64,000 nucleotides of DNA from Aeromonas rivipollensis (GTDB lineage Bacteria > Pseudomonadota > Gammaproteobacteria > Enterobacterales > Aeromonadaceae). A program made the position numbers and the translations under genes. The stretch lies in assembly GCF_010974825.1 (NCBI RefSeq), contig NZ_JAAILA010000015.1:110731-174730 (forward strand), given 5' to 3'. Each line of letters begins with the position of its first letter. The stretch's first letter is position 1. The notes under the pieces are model-generated. The model saw only the letters and a program-made list of their open reading frames with translations. It searched no databases and was not told where the DNA came from. Shown piece by piece: positions 36,234 through 44,851 of this stretch.

Positions 36234-36985
36234 AGGCCGCCGGCGACACCATGGACACCATCAGCGCCATCTGGCAGGGCTCGGTGCGCCACCGTCGCTT
36301 CGCGCCGCGTAGCCACGCCTTCTCTTACGGCCTCTTCATGCTGGGGCTGGATCTGGACGAACTGCCTGGGCTCAGCCAGGGGCGCTGGTTTGGTGTGGAG
36401 CGGGTGGGGCTGCTCTCCTTTCGTCGAAGCGACTATCTGAGTGGCAGCGAAGGGCCCCTCAAGCAGGCGGTGTGGGACAAGGTGACCGCCCTTGGCGGCA
36501 GTGCCGAGCCGGGCGGTCGGGTGCTGCTGCTCGGCAACGTGCGCTGCCTGGGCTTCTACTTCAGCCCGGTCAACTTCTACTTCTGCTACCGGCAGGGGGA
36601 GGCGCGCTATCTGCTGGCGGAGGTGTCGAACACCCCCTGGAACGAGCGCCACTACTACCTGCTGGATCTGGCGGCCCTGGCGCCCCATGACAAGGACTTT
36701 CACGTCTCCCCCTTCATGGGGCTGGCCATGCGCTACCACTGGCGCATCCGGGCGCCGGCGCAGGAGACGCTGATCCATATCGAGAGTCATCCCAGATCAG
36801 GCGAGGCCAAGCTGTTCGACGCCACCCTGGCGCTGCGCCGCGAGCCGCTGTCGCGCCAGGGGCTGGCGGCCCTGCTGGCCCGCTGGCCCTGGATGACCCT
36901 CAAGGTGCTGCTCGGTATCTACTGGCAGGCCCTGCGTCTTTTTATCAAACGAACACCTATATTCACCCATCCGGAGAGCCGCTAA
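36230..36985 (+). CDS. DUF1365 family protein
   Basis: The 251-residue protein has SVRHRRFAPRSHAFSYGLFM at the N-terminus, FYFSPVNFYFCY centrally and the FHVSPFMGLAMRYHWRI segment, all typical of DUF1365. The family accompanies flavoprotein and cyclopropane synthase genes; its own activity is unknown. The start is probably GTG at 36230 overlapping the previous TGA; an ATG at 36251 is possible. Confidence 0.87.
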   Translation: MKAAGDTMDTISAIWQGSVRHRRFAPRSHAFSYGLFMLGLDLDELPGLSQGRWFGVERVGLLSFRRSDYLSGSEGPLKQAVWDKVTALGGSAEPGGRVLLLGNVRCLGFYFSPVNFYFCYRQGEARYLLAEVSNTPWNERHYYLLDLAALAPHDKDFHVSPFMGLAMRYHWRIRAPAQETLIHIESHPRSGEAKLFDATLALRREPLSRQGLAALLARWPWMTLKVLLGIYWQALRLFIKRTPIFTHPESR

Positions 36986-38241
36986 TGGAACTTGCTCAAT
37001 CAACCCTCTCTGCCTCCTTCATCGACAAGGGGGCCAGGCAACTGCTGCTCAGTCTGCTGGGACGCCTCGAACAGGGGCAACTGCTGCTGCGGGACGGCAA
37101 CGAGCGCCACAGCTTCGGGGTGGCGGGCACAGATCTCCATGCCGAGGTGATAGTGCAGGATCCGGCCTTCTATCGCCGCCTGTTGCTGGGGGGCAGCATT
37201 GCCGCCGGTGAGACCTGGGTGGAGGGACTCTGGACCAGCCCGGATCCGGTGGCCCTGGTGCGGCTGCTGGCCCGCAACCTGACCCTGCTCGACACCCTGG
37301 AGCGGCGCCTCGGCTGGCTCAGCTTCCCCTTCAACAAGGTGCGCCACTGGCTCAATCGCAATACCCTGACCGGCTCGCGCTCCAACATCGCCGCTCACTA
37401 TGATCTCGGCAATACCCTCTATCAGGGTTTTCTCGACAGCCACATGCAGTATTCGAGCGCCATCTACCCGAGCGCCGAGGCCACCCTGGAGCAGGGGCAG
37501 CAGGCCAAGCTGCGCACCATCTGCGAGCGGCTCGAGCTGGGACCTGAGGATCACCTGCTGGAGATAGGCACCGGCTGGGGTGGCCTGGCTGTCTATGCCG
37601 CCCGCCACTACGGCTGCCGGGTGACCACCACCACCATCTCCCAGGCCCAGCATGACTACGCAAAAGAGTGGATTGCCCGGGAGGGGCTGGAGGATCGCAT
37701 CACCCTGCTGCTGGAGGATTATCGCAAGCTGGAGGGGAGCTTCGACAAGCTGGTCTCCATCGAGATGATAGAGGCGGTGGGGCACGCCTTCCTGCCGGAC
37801 TACTTCCGCCAGCTGTCGCGCCTGCTCAGACCCGGCGGCCGCCTGCTCATTCAGGCCATCACCATAGCCGATCAGCGCCACGCCCAGTATGTGCGCGGTG
37901 TCGACTTCATCCAGCGCTACATCTTCCCCGGCGGCTGTCTGCCGAGCGTCTCCCAGATGGCGGGGCTGCTCGCCCGGGAGACCGACATGCAGCTGGTGCG
38001 GCTGCACGATCACGGCCACCACTACGCCCGCACCCTGGCCCACTGGTGCGAGCGCTTTCTGGCGCTGGCCCCGGAGTTGCCAAGGCTCGGCTACAGCCAG
38101 GACTTCATCCGGCTGTGGCACTTCTATTTCGCCTACTGCGAGGGGGGCTTCTGGGAGCGGGCCATCAGCCTGGTGCAGCTGGAGGCGGCCAAGCCGGGCC
38201 CGCTCGGCTGGTCCGGTGATCTGCCAGTGAGCAGTCACTGA
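36985..38241 (+). CDS. cfa: Cyclopropane-fatty-acyl-phospholipid synthase
   Basis: The 418-residue SAM-dependent enzyme has the class-I methyltransferase loop LEIGTGWGGLAVYAA, the upstream YDLGNTLYQGFLD segment and the downstream VSIEMIEAVGHAFLPDYF, as in Cfa. It adds a methylene bridge to membrane unsaturated acyl chains, hardening them against oxidation. It overlaps the DUF1365 stop by one base (TAATG). Confidence 0.93.
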   Translation: MELAQSTLSASFIDKGARQLLLSLLGRLEQGQLLLRDGNERHSFGVAGTDLHAEVIVQDPAFYRRLLLGGSIAAGETWVEGLWTSPDPVALVRLLARNLTLLDTLERRLGWLSFPFNKVRHWLNRNTLTGSRSNIAAHYDLGNTLYQGFLDSHMQYSSAIYPSAEATLEQGQQAKLRTICERLELGPEDHLLEIGTGWGGLAVYAARHYGCRVTTTTISQAQHDYAKEWIAREGLEDRITLLLEDYRKLEGSFDKLVSIEMIEAVGHAFLPDYFRQLSRLLRPGGRLLIQAITIADQRHAQYVRGVDFIQRYIFPGGCLPSVSQMAGLLARETDMQLVRLHDHGHHYARTLAHWCERFLALAPELPRLGYSQDFIRLWHFYFAYCEGGFWERAISLVQLEAAKPGPLGWSGDLPVSSH

Positions 38242-38243
38242 CC

Positions 38244-38723
38244 ATGTGGCAGTGGGCCCACCTGCTGGGGTTCAACCTCTACTGGTTGCTGGCGGTGAAA
38301 TGGCAGCAACCAGGCCCGCTGCTGCTGATGTTGTTGCTCCACTTCCTCTTCTCTCCTCGTCGCCGGCAAGACTGGCGGCTCATTCCCGTTGCCCTGGCAG
38401 GTTGTCTGCTCGACATCCTGCTCTGGGGGCTCGGTCTGTTCCAGTTTCCGTCCGGCTTCCCCCTCTGGCTGTTGCTGCTCTGGTGCGGTTTTGCCCTGAC
38501 CCTCTCCCACGGTCTGCGCTGGCTTAGGCCCTTGCCCCGCTGGCAGCAGGCGCTCTTTGGCATGGTGGGGGGCGCCAGCTCCTATGTGGCGGGGGCTGCC
38601 ATGGGGGCCGTACACTTACCCTGGGGCATCTGGATCAGCACGGCGCTGCTGGCGGTGATCTGGATGTGGTGGTTACCCGTACTGCTGTGGGTAACGGTGA
38701 CGCTGGAGGGTGAGCCGAGATGA
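38244..38723 (+). CDS. DUF2878 inner-membrane protein
   Basis: This 159-residue, Trp/Leu-rich protein has four or five hydrophobic segments (for example WLLLLWCGFALTLSHGL and VGGASSYVAGAAMG), matching DUF2878 proteins found downstream of cyclopropane synthase genes. A membrane location is certain from composition; the function is unknown. It overlaps the next gene by 4 bases. Confidence 0.85.
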   Translation: MWQWAHLLGFNLYWLLAVKWQQPGPLLLMLLLHFLFSPRRRQDWRLIPVALAGCLLDILLWGLGLFQFPSGFPLWLLLLWCGFALTLSHGLRWLRPLPRWQQALFGMVGGASSYVAGAAMGAVHLPWGIWISTALLAVIWMWWLPVLLWVTVTLEGEPR

Positions 38724-38938
38724 ACACCTTTTCGACCGACGCCTTGTTGTTTTCCAAATGGACCAAGGAGAGCCAGTACGAGCTGGCCGACCGCTTCTAC
38801 CTGGTGGTGGCGTGCCAGCGGGATGCGCGAGGTCAACTGGCGAGCGTGGTGATGCAGGATATCAATACCCTGCAGGAACAGGAGATGGACTGGCATGAAC
38901 TGGAAGATCCCGCCCATTGGCACATGGGGTGGAACTAG
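38720..38938 (+). CDS. TIGR02450 family small Trp-rich protein
   Basis: The 72-residue protein shows the family pattern LLFSKWTKES at the start and MDWHELEDPAHWHMGWN at the end, with Trp residues conserved in the SKWT, DWxEL and GW positions. No function is established. It overlaps the DUF2878 gene by 4 bases and the next gene by 44 bases. Confidence 0.85.
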   Translation: MNTFSTDALLFSKWTKESQYELADRFYLVVACQRDARGQLASVVMQDINTLQEQEMDWHELEDPAHWHMGWN

Positions 38939-39437
38939 CACCTTGCTGGCGGCGCTGACGCTGCTTGTGGCCACTGCCGTGCAGGGCTCTGCCGCCCCCT
39001 GGCAACAGCTGCGCCCGGTCGGGCAGGGGGAGATGAATTGGCTCTGGTTCAAGCTCTATGACGCCACCCTCTACAGCGAGAGCGGCCGCTACGAGCTTGG
39101 CCGCTATCCGCAGGCCCTCACCCTGACCTATGCCAGAGCCATAGAACGGGAAGATCTGCTGAGCGCCACCGCCGCCGAATGGCAGCGACTCGGGCTCGGC
39201 AGCGAGACGGATCGCCAGCGCTGGCTCGGCCGGCTCGCCGCCCTCTGGCCCGATGTCGGGGCGGGGGACAGACTCACCTTCTATGTGGACAGCGCGGGAG
39301 CAGGTCACTTCTGGTGGCAGGACAAGCCCCTGGGTTCCCTTGCCGATCCGCAGTTTTCCGCTGCCTTTCTGGCCATCTGGCTCGCCGACAACAGTCGCGA
39401 TCCCGCCCTTACCCGCCGCCTGCGCGGCCAACCCTGA
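38895..39437 (+). CDS. Chalcone-isomerase-like exported protein
   Basis: The 180-residue protein has a signal peptide (LLAALTLLVATAVQGSA) and a chalcone-isomerase-like domain with FKLYDATLYSESGRYELGRYPQALTL and SLADPQFSAAFLAIWLADN. Bacterial members bind fatty-acid-like ligands; enzyme activity is not implied. The ATG at 38895 lies inside the TIGR02450 gene, so translation is coupled. Confidence 0.82.
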   Translation: MNWKIPPIGTWGGTSTLLAALTLLVATAVQGSAAPWQQLRPVGQGEMNWLWFKLYDATLYSESGRYELGRYPQALTLTYARAIEREDLLSATAAEWQRLGLGSETDRQRWLGRLAALWPDVGAGDRLTFYVDSAGAGHFWWQDKPLGSLADPQFSAAFLAIWLADNSRDPALTRRLRGQP

Positions 39438-39451
39438 CACTGGAGTCCCTC

Positions 39452-39994
39452 ATGCCTCTCTACCGCACATGGCGCATGTTGCTGCTGTGGCCACTTCTGC
39501 TGCTGGCTGGTTGTGGCACCAGCCTCGATGACTACAGAGGGCAGGGCCCGAACTGGGATCTCGCCCATTTCTTCAATGGCAAGCTGGTGGCCCATGGCCT
39601 GGTGATAGACCGTAGCGGCGAAGTGACCAGTCGCTTTCGGGTCGAGATGCAGGGGCGCTGGCGAGAGGGTAAGGGGGAGCTGTTCGAGCAGTTCTATTTC
39701 GATGATGGTCGAAAGCAGACCCGCACCTGGTTTTTGAGCAAGGGGGCGGATGGGCACTGGCGTGGCACCGCCTCGGACGTGGTGGGGGAAGCGGTGGGCA
39801 AGACGGCAGGCTTTGCCCTGAACTGGCGCTATCAACTCGATCTGGCCCTGCCGGACGGGGAGGTGGTGCGGGTGAGCTTCGATGACTGGATGTATCTGCT
39901 GGATCAAGATCGCCTGATCAATCGCGCCGAGATCAGCAAGTTCGGCATTCATCTGGGGGAGGTGATCCTCTATATAGAGCGGATTGAGCGATGA
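39452..39994 (+). CDS. DUF3833 lipoprotein
   Basis: The 180-residue lipoprotein has lipobox LLLAGC (Cys22), followed by the DUF3833 core NWDLAHFFNGKLVAHGLV and DDWMYLLDQDRLINRAEISKFG. It is the usual last gene of photolyase/CFA rows in Vibrio and Shewanella. The ATG at 39452 has GGAG ahead. Confidence 0.87.
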   Translation: MPLYRTWRMLLLWPLLLLAGCGTSLDDYRGQGPNWDLAHFFNGKLVAHGLVIDRSGEVTSRFRVEMQGRWREGKGELFEQFYFDDGRKQTRTWFLSKGADGHWRGTASDVVGEAVGKTAGFALNWRYQLDLALPDGEVVRVSFDDWMYLLDQDRLINRAEISKFGIHLGEVILYIERIER

Positions 39995-40124
39995 AAGCTG
40001 GTATTTTTCCCGCTGACGATAGCCAGTCGCTATCAATGGGCAAGGTATAAGCAATTGTCCTTTGAGTCTGTGCGGGGATATGCTGACTCAGTTCCCAATA
40101 ATGTTTACCACCTGGAGGTGAATG

Positions 40125-40592
40125 ATGAAGAGCCCCATTGGTCTTGATACCGTTCAATCACAAGCCCTGGCCGCCGAGCTGAACAACTTGCTGGCCAGCT
40201 ACCAGATCCTCTACATGAACGTCCGTGGTTTCCACTGGAACATCCGCGGCAACCAGTTCTTCGAGCTGCACCTGAAATTCGAAGAGATCTACAACGATCT
40301 GCTGCTGAAAGTCGATGCCCTGGCCGAGCGCATCCTCACCCTGGATGGGGTGCCCCTGCACAGCTTCAGCGACTACATCAAGGTCTCCGCCATCCCGGAG
40401 CAGAAGGGGTTGCACGACGGCCGCGCCTGTGTCGAATCCCTGCTGGAGAGCTTCCGCGAGTTGCTGGTAGCCCAGCGCCGCATCCTGGCGCAGGCTGCCG
40501 AAGCCGGTGACGAGGGCACCGCCTCCATCCTTTCCGACTATGTGCAGCAGCAGGAAAAGCTGGTCTGGATGTTGCGGGCCTACCTGGACTGA
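40125..40592 (+). CDS. dps: Dps-family DNA-binding ferritin-like protein
   Basis: The 155-residue four-helix protein has the Dps ferroxidase residues in NVRGFHWNIRGNQFFELH and FEEIYNDLLLKVDALAERI. It sequesters iron, forms a shell of twelve subunits and protects DNA from oxidation. GGAGG is spaced best for the ATG at 40125; an ATG three bases upstream is possible. The N-terminal tail is short, so DNA binding may be weak. Confidence 0.92.
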   Translation: MKSPIGLDTVQSQALAAELNNLLASYQILYMNVRGFHWNIRGNQFFELHLKFEEIYNDLLLKVDALAERILTLDGVPLHSFSDYIKVSAIPEQKGLHDGRACVESLLESFRELLVAQRRILAQAAEAGDEGTASILSDYVQQQEKLVWMLRAYLD

Positions 40593-40692
40593 TGACATGC
40601 AGGGCCGGATGCCACGAGTGGCGCCGGCCCGACCGCTCCCTTATCCCTTGTTGCTGCAATCCTGAATTGTCTTTGATGTTATCCACCCGCTT

Positions 40693-40722
40693 GCCGCCCT
40701 GTCTGGGCGGCTTTTTTGTTTT
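40693..40722 (+). terminator. Intrinsic terminator after dps
   Basis: A GCCGCCC/GGGCGGC stem is followed by TTTTTTGTTTTT, directly upstream of the FNR site of hcp. Confidence 0.9.
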
Positions 40723-40735
40723 TGATCTGCATCAA
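40722..40735. promoter_or_regulatory. FNR box before hcp
   Basis: TTGATCTGCATCAA is a perfect TTGAT-N4-ATCAA palindrome about 100 bases before hcp. Oxygen-sensitive FNR activates hcp-hcr in E. coli, so anaerobic induction is the likely meaning. Confidence 0.9.
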
Positions 40736-40836
40736 TGAAAGCTTAATTGGCAAATTGAATGCCTATTAAGTTTTTCGCGAGGGGAATAGAATCGCCACAA
40801 AACAAGTAACTGAAATGTCCAATTAGGAGAGGCATG

Positions 40837-42486
40837 ATGTTTTGTGTGCAATGTGAACAGACAATTCGTACCCCCGCAGGCAACGGCTGCGCTTACGCAC
40901 AGGGCATGTGCGGCAAGACGGCCGAGACCTCGGATCTGCAGGATGTGCTGATCTATGCGCTGCAGGGCCTCAGCGCCTGGGCGCTGGCCGCCCGCGAGCA
41001 CGGCGTCATCGACAACGAGATCGATGCCTTCGTGCCCAAGGCCTTCTTCGCCACCCTCACCAACGTCAACTTCGACTCCGCCCGCATCGTCGGCTATGTG
41101 AACCAGGCGCTGGCTCATCGTCAGCAACTGGCCGGCCGTCTGGCCGCGCTGGCGGTGCAGGTTACCGGTTTGCCCGAGGCCGCCGGCTTCGAGCCGGGTG
41201 CTGAGCTGCTGGAACAGCTGGCCCATGCGCCCCAGACCGCGGTCAACCGCGGCAAGAGCGAGGTGCACGAAGACATCATGGGGCTGCGTCTGCTCTGCCT
41301 CTATGGCCTCAAGGGCGCCGCCGCCTACATGGAGCACGCCCGGGTGCTGGGTCAGCAAGACAGCGCCGTGGCGGCCGAATTCCATCGCATCATGAGCTGG
41401 CTCAGCACCGATCCGAGCGAGCTGGATCCCCTGTTCAAATGTGCCATGGAGATCGGCCTGCTCAACTTCAAAATCATGGAGATGCTGGATCTGGGCGAGA
41501 CCAGCGCCTTCGGCCACCCGGAACCGACCCAGGTTCGCGTCACCCCGGTGCCGGGCAAGTGCATCCTGGTCTCAGGCCACGACATGGTGGATCTCAAGCT
41601 GATCCTGGAGCAGACCATGGGCACCGGCATCAATGTCTACACCCACGGCGAGATGCTGCCGGCGCTGGCCTATCCCTTCTTCAAGCAGTACCCCCATCTG
41701 GTGGGCAACTACGGTTCCGCCTGGCAGAACCAGCAGAAGGAGTTTGCCAACTTCCCCGGCGCCGTGGTGATGACCTCCAACTGCATCATAGATCCCAGCG
41801 TGGGCGACTACAGCGATCGCATCTTCACCCGCTCCATCGTCGGCTGGCCGGGCGTGACCCATCTGGAAGGGGAGGACTTCTCCGCCGTGGTGGCCAAGGC
41901 ACTGGCGCTGGAAGGTTTCAAGCACACCGAGCTCGAGCACTTCATCACCATAGGCTTTGCCCGCAACGCCCTGATGCAGGCCGCCCCCGCGGTGATCGAC
42001 AAGGTCAAGGCCGGCGAGATCAGCCACTTCTTCCTGGTGGGCGGTTGTGACGGCGACAAGGCCGAGCGCGCCTACTTTACCGAGTTTGCCAAGGCCGCCC
42101 CCCAAGACAGCCTGCTGCTCACCCTGGGCTGCGGCAAGTACAAGTTCAACAAGCTCGATTTCGGCGACATCGGCGGCATTCCCCGTCTGCTGGACGTGGG
42201 TCAGTGCAACGACGCCTACTCCGCCATCCAGCTCGCCCTGGCGCTCTCCGAGGCGTTCGAGTGCGGCGTCAACGATCTGCCGCTGACCCTGGTGCTCTCC
42301 TGGTTCGAGCAAAAAGCCATCGTCATTTTGCTCACCCTGCTGGCACTCGGGGTGAAAGACATTCGCACCGGCCCGACCGCCCCGGCCTTCCTCACCCCGG
42401 CCCTGCTCAAGGTGCTGGAGGAGCAGTTCGGTCTCAAGGGAACCACCACGGCCGAAGCAGATCTGGCCGAGATACTGGCGGCCTGA
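40837..42486 (+). CDS. hcp: Hydroxylamine reductase / hybrid cluster protein
   Basis: The 549-residue Hcp has N-terminal cysteines in the facultative-anaerobe spacing ([17 protein letters not shown], then YAQGMCGK) and hybrid-cluster ligands in [10 protein letters not shown] and [16 protein letters not shown]. It handles nitric oxide and hydroxylamine and acts in S-nitrosylation with Hcr as reductase. AGGAG suits the ATG at 40837. The 80-bp tail is duplicated directly after the stop. Confidence 0.96.
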   Translation: MFCVQCEQTIRTPAGNGCAYAQGMCGKTAETSDLQDVLIYALQGLSAWALAAREHGVIDNEIDAFVPKAFFATLTNVNFDSARIVGYVNQALAHRQQLAGRLAALAVQVTGLPEAAGFEPGAELLEQLAHAPQTAVNRGKSEVHEDIMGLRLLCLYGLKGAAAYMEHARVLGQQDSAVAAEFHRIMSWLSTDPSELDPLFKCAMEIGLLNFKIMEMLDLGETSAFGHPEPTQVRVTPVPGKCILVSGHDMVDLKLILEQTMGTGINVYTHGEMLPALAYPFFKQYPHLVGNYGSAWQNQQKEFANFPGAVVMTSNCIIDPSVGDYSDRIFTRSIVGWPGVTHLEGEDFSAVVAKALALEGFKHTELEHFITIGFARNALMQAAPAVIDKVKAGEISHFFLVGGCDGDKAERAYFTEFAKAAPQDSLLLTLGCGKYKFNKLDFGDIGGIPRLLDVGQCNDAYSAIQLALALSEAFECGVNDLPLTLVLSWFEQKAIVILLTLLALGVKDIRTGPTAPAFLTPALLKVLEEQFGLKGTTTAEADLAEILAA

Positions 42487-42566
42487 TCAAGGTGCTGGAG
42501 ACATAGTCCGGTCTCAAGGGAACCACTACGGCCGAAGCGGATCTGGCCGAGATACTGGCGGCCTGA
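42407..42566 (+). repeat. 80-bp tandem duplication of the hcp 3' end
   Basis: Bases 42407-42486 (ending in the hcp TGA) are repeated immediately at 42487-42566 with exact 80-base register and about seven substitutions. Five cluster at 42501-42508, and the other two are silent in the hcp frame. The copy retains the C-terminal codons for [17 protein letters not shown] and the stop, but an in-frame TAG precedes them. Confidence 0.95.
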
Positions 42567-42597
42567 TCCGGGCGCGGCCCACCATGTTGTAAGCCTT

Positions 42598-42623
42598 TGG
42601 CGAGCCCCCGGCTCGCCTTTTTT
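42598..42623 (+). terminator. Terminator between hcp and hcr
   Basis: A GGCGAGCC/GGCTCGCC stem is followed by TTTTTT, 30 bases after the duplicated hcp tail and 36 before hcr. It would attenuate read-through from hcp into hcr unless hcr has its own promoter. Confidence 0.8.
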
Positions 42624-42658
42624 CACTGAGATGCCTTTTATAAAAGAGGAGCCTTGCG

Positions 42659-43678
42659 ATGACCTCCACCTCTCTTTCCCTGCGCTGCATTGGCCGTCGT
42701 GCGGATACCCACGACGTGACCAGCTGGCAGTTTGTCGCCACCGAGGGCACGCTGCCCCCCGTGCTGGCCGGCCAGTGCATGACCCTGCACACAGAGATAG
42801 ACGGCCAGCCCCTGTGCCGCGCCTACACCCTCTCCTCCAGCCCGCAGGATGACTGCTGGCAGGTCACCATCAAGGACGTGGGACTTGTCTCCCACCATCT
42901 GCACCAGAGCCTGCAGGTGGGGGACGAGATCCGGGCCGACGGCCCCTTCGGCGACTTCAATCTGACCGCGTTGCCTTGCGAGCGGCCGCTGCTGCTGAGC
43001 GCCGGCTCCGGCATCACCCCCATGTGGGCCATGCTGCGCGACGAGCTGGCCAAACGGCCCGATGCGGATATCCGCTTTATCCACAGCGCCCGCTCGCCCC
43101 AGGACGTGATCTTCGCGGATGAATTGGCCGCGCTGGCCGAGGCTCATGCCGGGCTGCGCCATGCCCTAGTAGTGGAGAGAGTGCCGGAGAGAGTGCTGGA
43201 AGAGGCCCCGGCGGCTCATCCCTGGGTGGGGCGTCTCACACCCTCCATGCTGAAGGAACTGGCGCCGGACTTGCTCGGCCGCCACGTCTACCTGTGCGGG
43301 CCCGCCCCCTATATGGCGGCGGTGAGCACCATGCTGGCAGAGCTGGGGCTACCGGCGGCGCAGCTGCATCAGGAGTCGTTCGGTCTGCCTGAGGCAGCGC
43401 CAGTTGCCGCCGGGGGTGACCATTTCTGGCTGACCCTCAAAAAGAGCGGCAAGAAGGTGAAGATACTGCCGGGTCAGACCCTGCTGGCCGCGCTGGAGGG
43501 AGCGGGGGAGACCATGATGGCCGCCTGCCGCGCCGGGGTGTGCGGGGCCTGCCGCTGCACCACGACCGGCGAGATCGAGCGCCAGAGCGTGGTGACTCTC
43601 AGCCCGCAGGATCTGGAGAGCGGCGTCGCACTGGCCTGCTCCTGCACCGCCAGGGGGGATGTCGGCCTCGACTACTGA
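42659..43678 (+). CDS. hcr: NADH oxidoreductase Hcr
   Basis: The 339-residue flavo-iron-sulfur protein has an N-terminal FAD domain with RAYTLSSSPQ and GSGITPMWAMLRD, the NADH strand VYLCGPAPYM, and a C-terminal plant-type [2Fe-2S] domain with CRAGVCGACRC plus a distal Cys (ALACSC). It reduces Hcp. AGGAG lies ahead of the ATG at 42659. Confidence 0.95.
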   Translation: MTSTSLSLRCIGRRADTHDVTSWQFVATEGTLPPVLAGQCMTLHTEIDGQPLCRAYTLSSSPQDDCWQVTIKDVGLVSHHLHQSLQVGDEIRADGPFGDFNLTALPCERPLLLSAGSGITPMWAMLRDELAKRPDADIRFIHSARSPQDVIFADELAALAEAHAGLRHALVVERVPERVLEEAPAAHPWVGRLTPSMLKELAPDLLGRHVYLCGPAPYMAAVSTMLAELGLPAAQLHQESFGLPEAAPVAAGGDHFWLTLKKSGKKVKILPGQTLLAALEGAGETMMAACRAGVCGACRCTTTGEIERQSVVTLSPQDLESGVALACSCTARGDVGLDY

Positions 43679-43762
43679 GGGCGTCATAGGTATCCCGAGC
43701 TTTTCCCGCGCGGGCAGGGCGGGTAGACTCAGCTCCAGTTTCCTCAAAGCACGGGATAAAAA

Positions 43763-44776
43763 ATGACAATTCTGGTCACGGGTGGTGCCGGTTATATCGG
43801 CTCCCACACCTTGGTTGAGCTGCTGGGCGCCGGCCAGCAGGTGGTGGTACTGGACAATCTCTCCAACTCCTCCCCCGAATCCCTCAGGCGGGTCGAGCGG
43901 ATCACCGGCAAGGCGGTCACCTTCGTCGAGGGCGACATCCTGGACAGGGACTGCCTGCAACGGCTGTTCGCCGCCCACAAGATCGAGTCTGTGATCCACT
44001 TCGCCGGCCTCAAGGCGGTGGGGGAGTCCAGCCAGATCCCGCTCACCTACTACCAGAACAACGTGACCGGCACCCTGGTGCTGTGCGAGGAGATGGCCAA
44101 GGCCGGCGTGTTCCGCCTGGTGTTCAGCTCCTCGGCCACCGTCTATGGCGATCCCGCCTCTGTGCCCCTGCGGGAGGATTTCCCCACCAGCGCCACCAAC
44201 CCCTACGGCCGCTCCAAGCTGATGGTGGAGGAGATACTGCGGGATCTCTCCCAATCCGATCCCCGCTGGGCCATAGTGCTGCTGCGCTACTTCAACCCGG
44301 TCGGTGCCCACGAGAGCGGCCTCATCGGCGAAGATCCCAACGGCATTCCCAACAATCTGCTGCCTTACATCAGCCAGGTCGGTGTCGGCAAGCTCAAGGA
44401 GCTGGGGGTCTTTGGCAACGACTACCCGACGCCGGACGGCACCGGGGTGCGCGACTACATCCACGTGGTGGATCTCGCCATAGGTCACCTCAAGGCGCTG
44501 GCCCGCATCGGGAGCGACACCGGGGTCTTCACCTACAACCTGGGCACAGGTCAGGGTTACTCCGTGCTGGAGATGGTCAAGGCGTTCGAAACCGCAAGTG
44601 GTCGCCCCATTCCCTACCAGATCAAGCCCCGTCGCCCCGGCGACATCGCCGAATGCTGGGCCGAGCCTACTCTGGCCCGGGACGAGCTGGGCTGGCAGGC
44701 GGAGCGCGGGCTCGAGCAGATGATGGTGGACACCTGGCGCTGGCAAAGCAACAACCCCAACGGCTATCAGGCCTGA
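43763..44776 (+). CDS. galE: UDP-glucose 4-epimerase
   Basis: The 337-residue extended SDR has [11 protein letters not shown], the [10 protein letters not shown] loop, SSSATVYGD and YGRSK, and the C-terminal substrate segment [15 protein letters not shown]. It interconverts UDP-glucose and UDP-galactose for envelope polysaccharides. It is monocistronic here between hcr and a strong bidirectional terminator. Confidence 0.96.
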   Translation: MTILVTGGAGYIGSHTLVELLGAGQQVVVLDNLSNSSPESLRRVERITGKAVTFVEGDILDRDCLQRLFAAHKIESVIHFAGLKAVGESSQIPLTYYQNNVTGTLVLCEEMAKAGVFRLVFSSSATVYGDPASVPLREDFPTSATNPYGRSKLMVEEILRDLSQSDPRWAIVLLRYFNPVGAHESGLIGEDPNGIPNNLLPYISQVGVGKLKELGVFGNDYPTPDGTGVRDYIHVVDLAIGHLKALARIGSDTGVFTYNLGTGQGYSVLEMVKAFETASGRPIPYQIKPRRPGDIAECWAEPTLARDELGWQAERGLEQMMVDTWRWQSNNPNGYQA

Positions 44777-44796
44777 GGGACTGGAGCCTGAATGGC

Positions 44797-44835
44797 AAAA
44801 CGCCCCGGCATCTCGATGCCGGGGCGTTTTTTTTT
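44797..44835. terminator. Bidirectional terminator between galE and the DsbA-family gene
   Basis: The 13-bp stem AACGCCCCGGCAT/ATGCCGGGGCGTT is flanked by A and T runs on both sides. It serves both convergent genes. Confidence 0.95.
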
Positions 44836-44851
44836 ACGAGCGAAGAGCGGG

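Noticed and set aside
43170..43205. Short GAGAGAGTGC repeat in hcr
   Set aside because: It is an in-frame duplicate of a few codons (VERVPERV) inside a normal coding region and has no structure beyond that.
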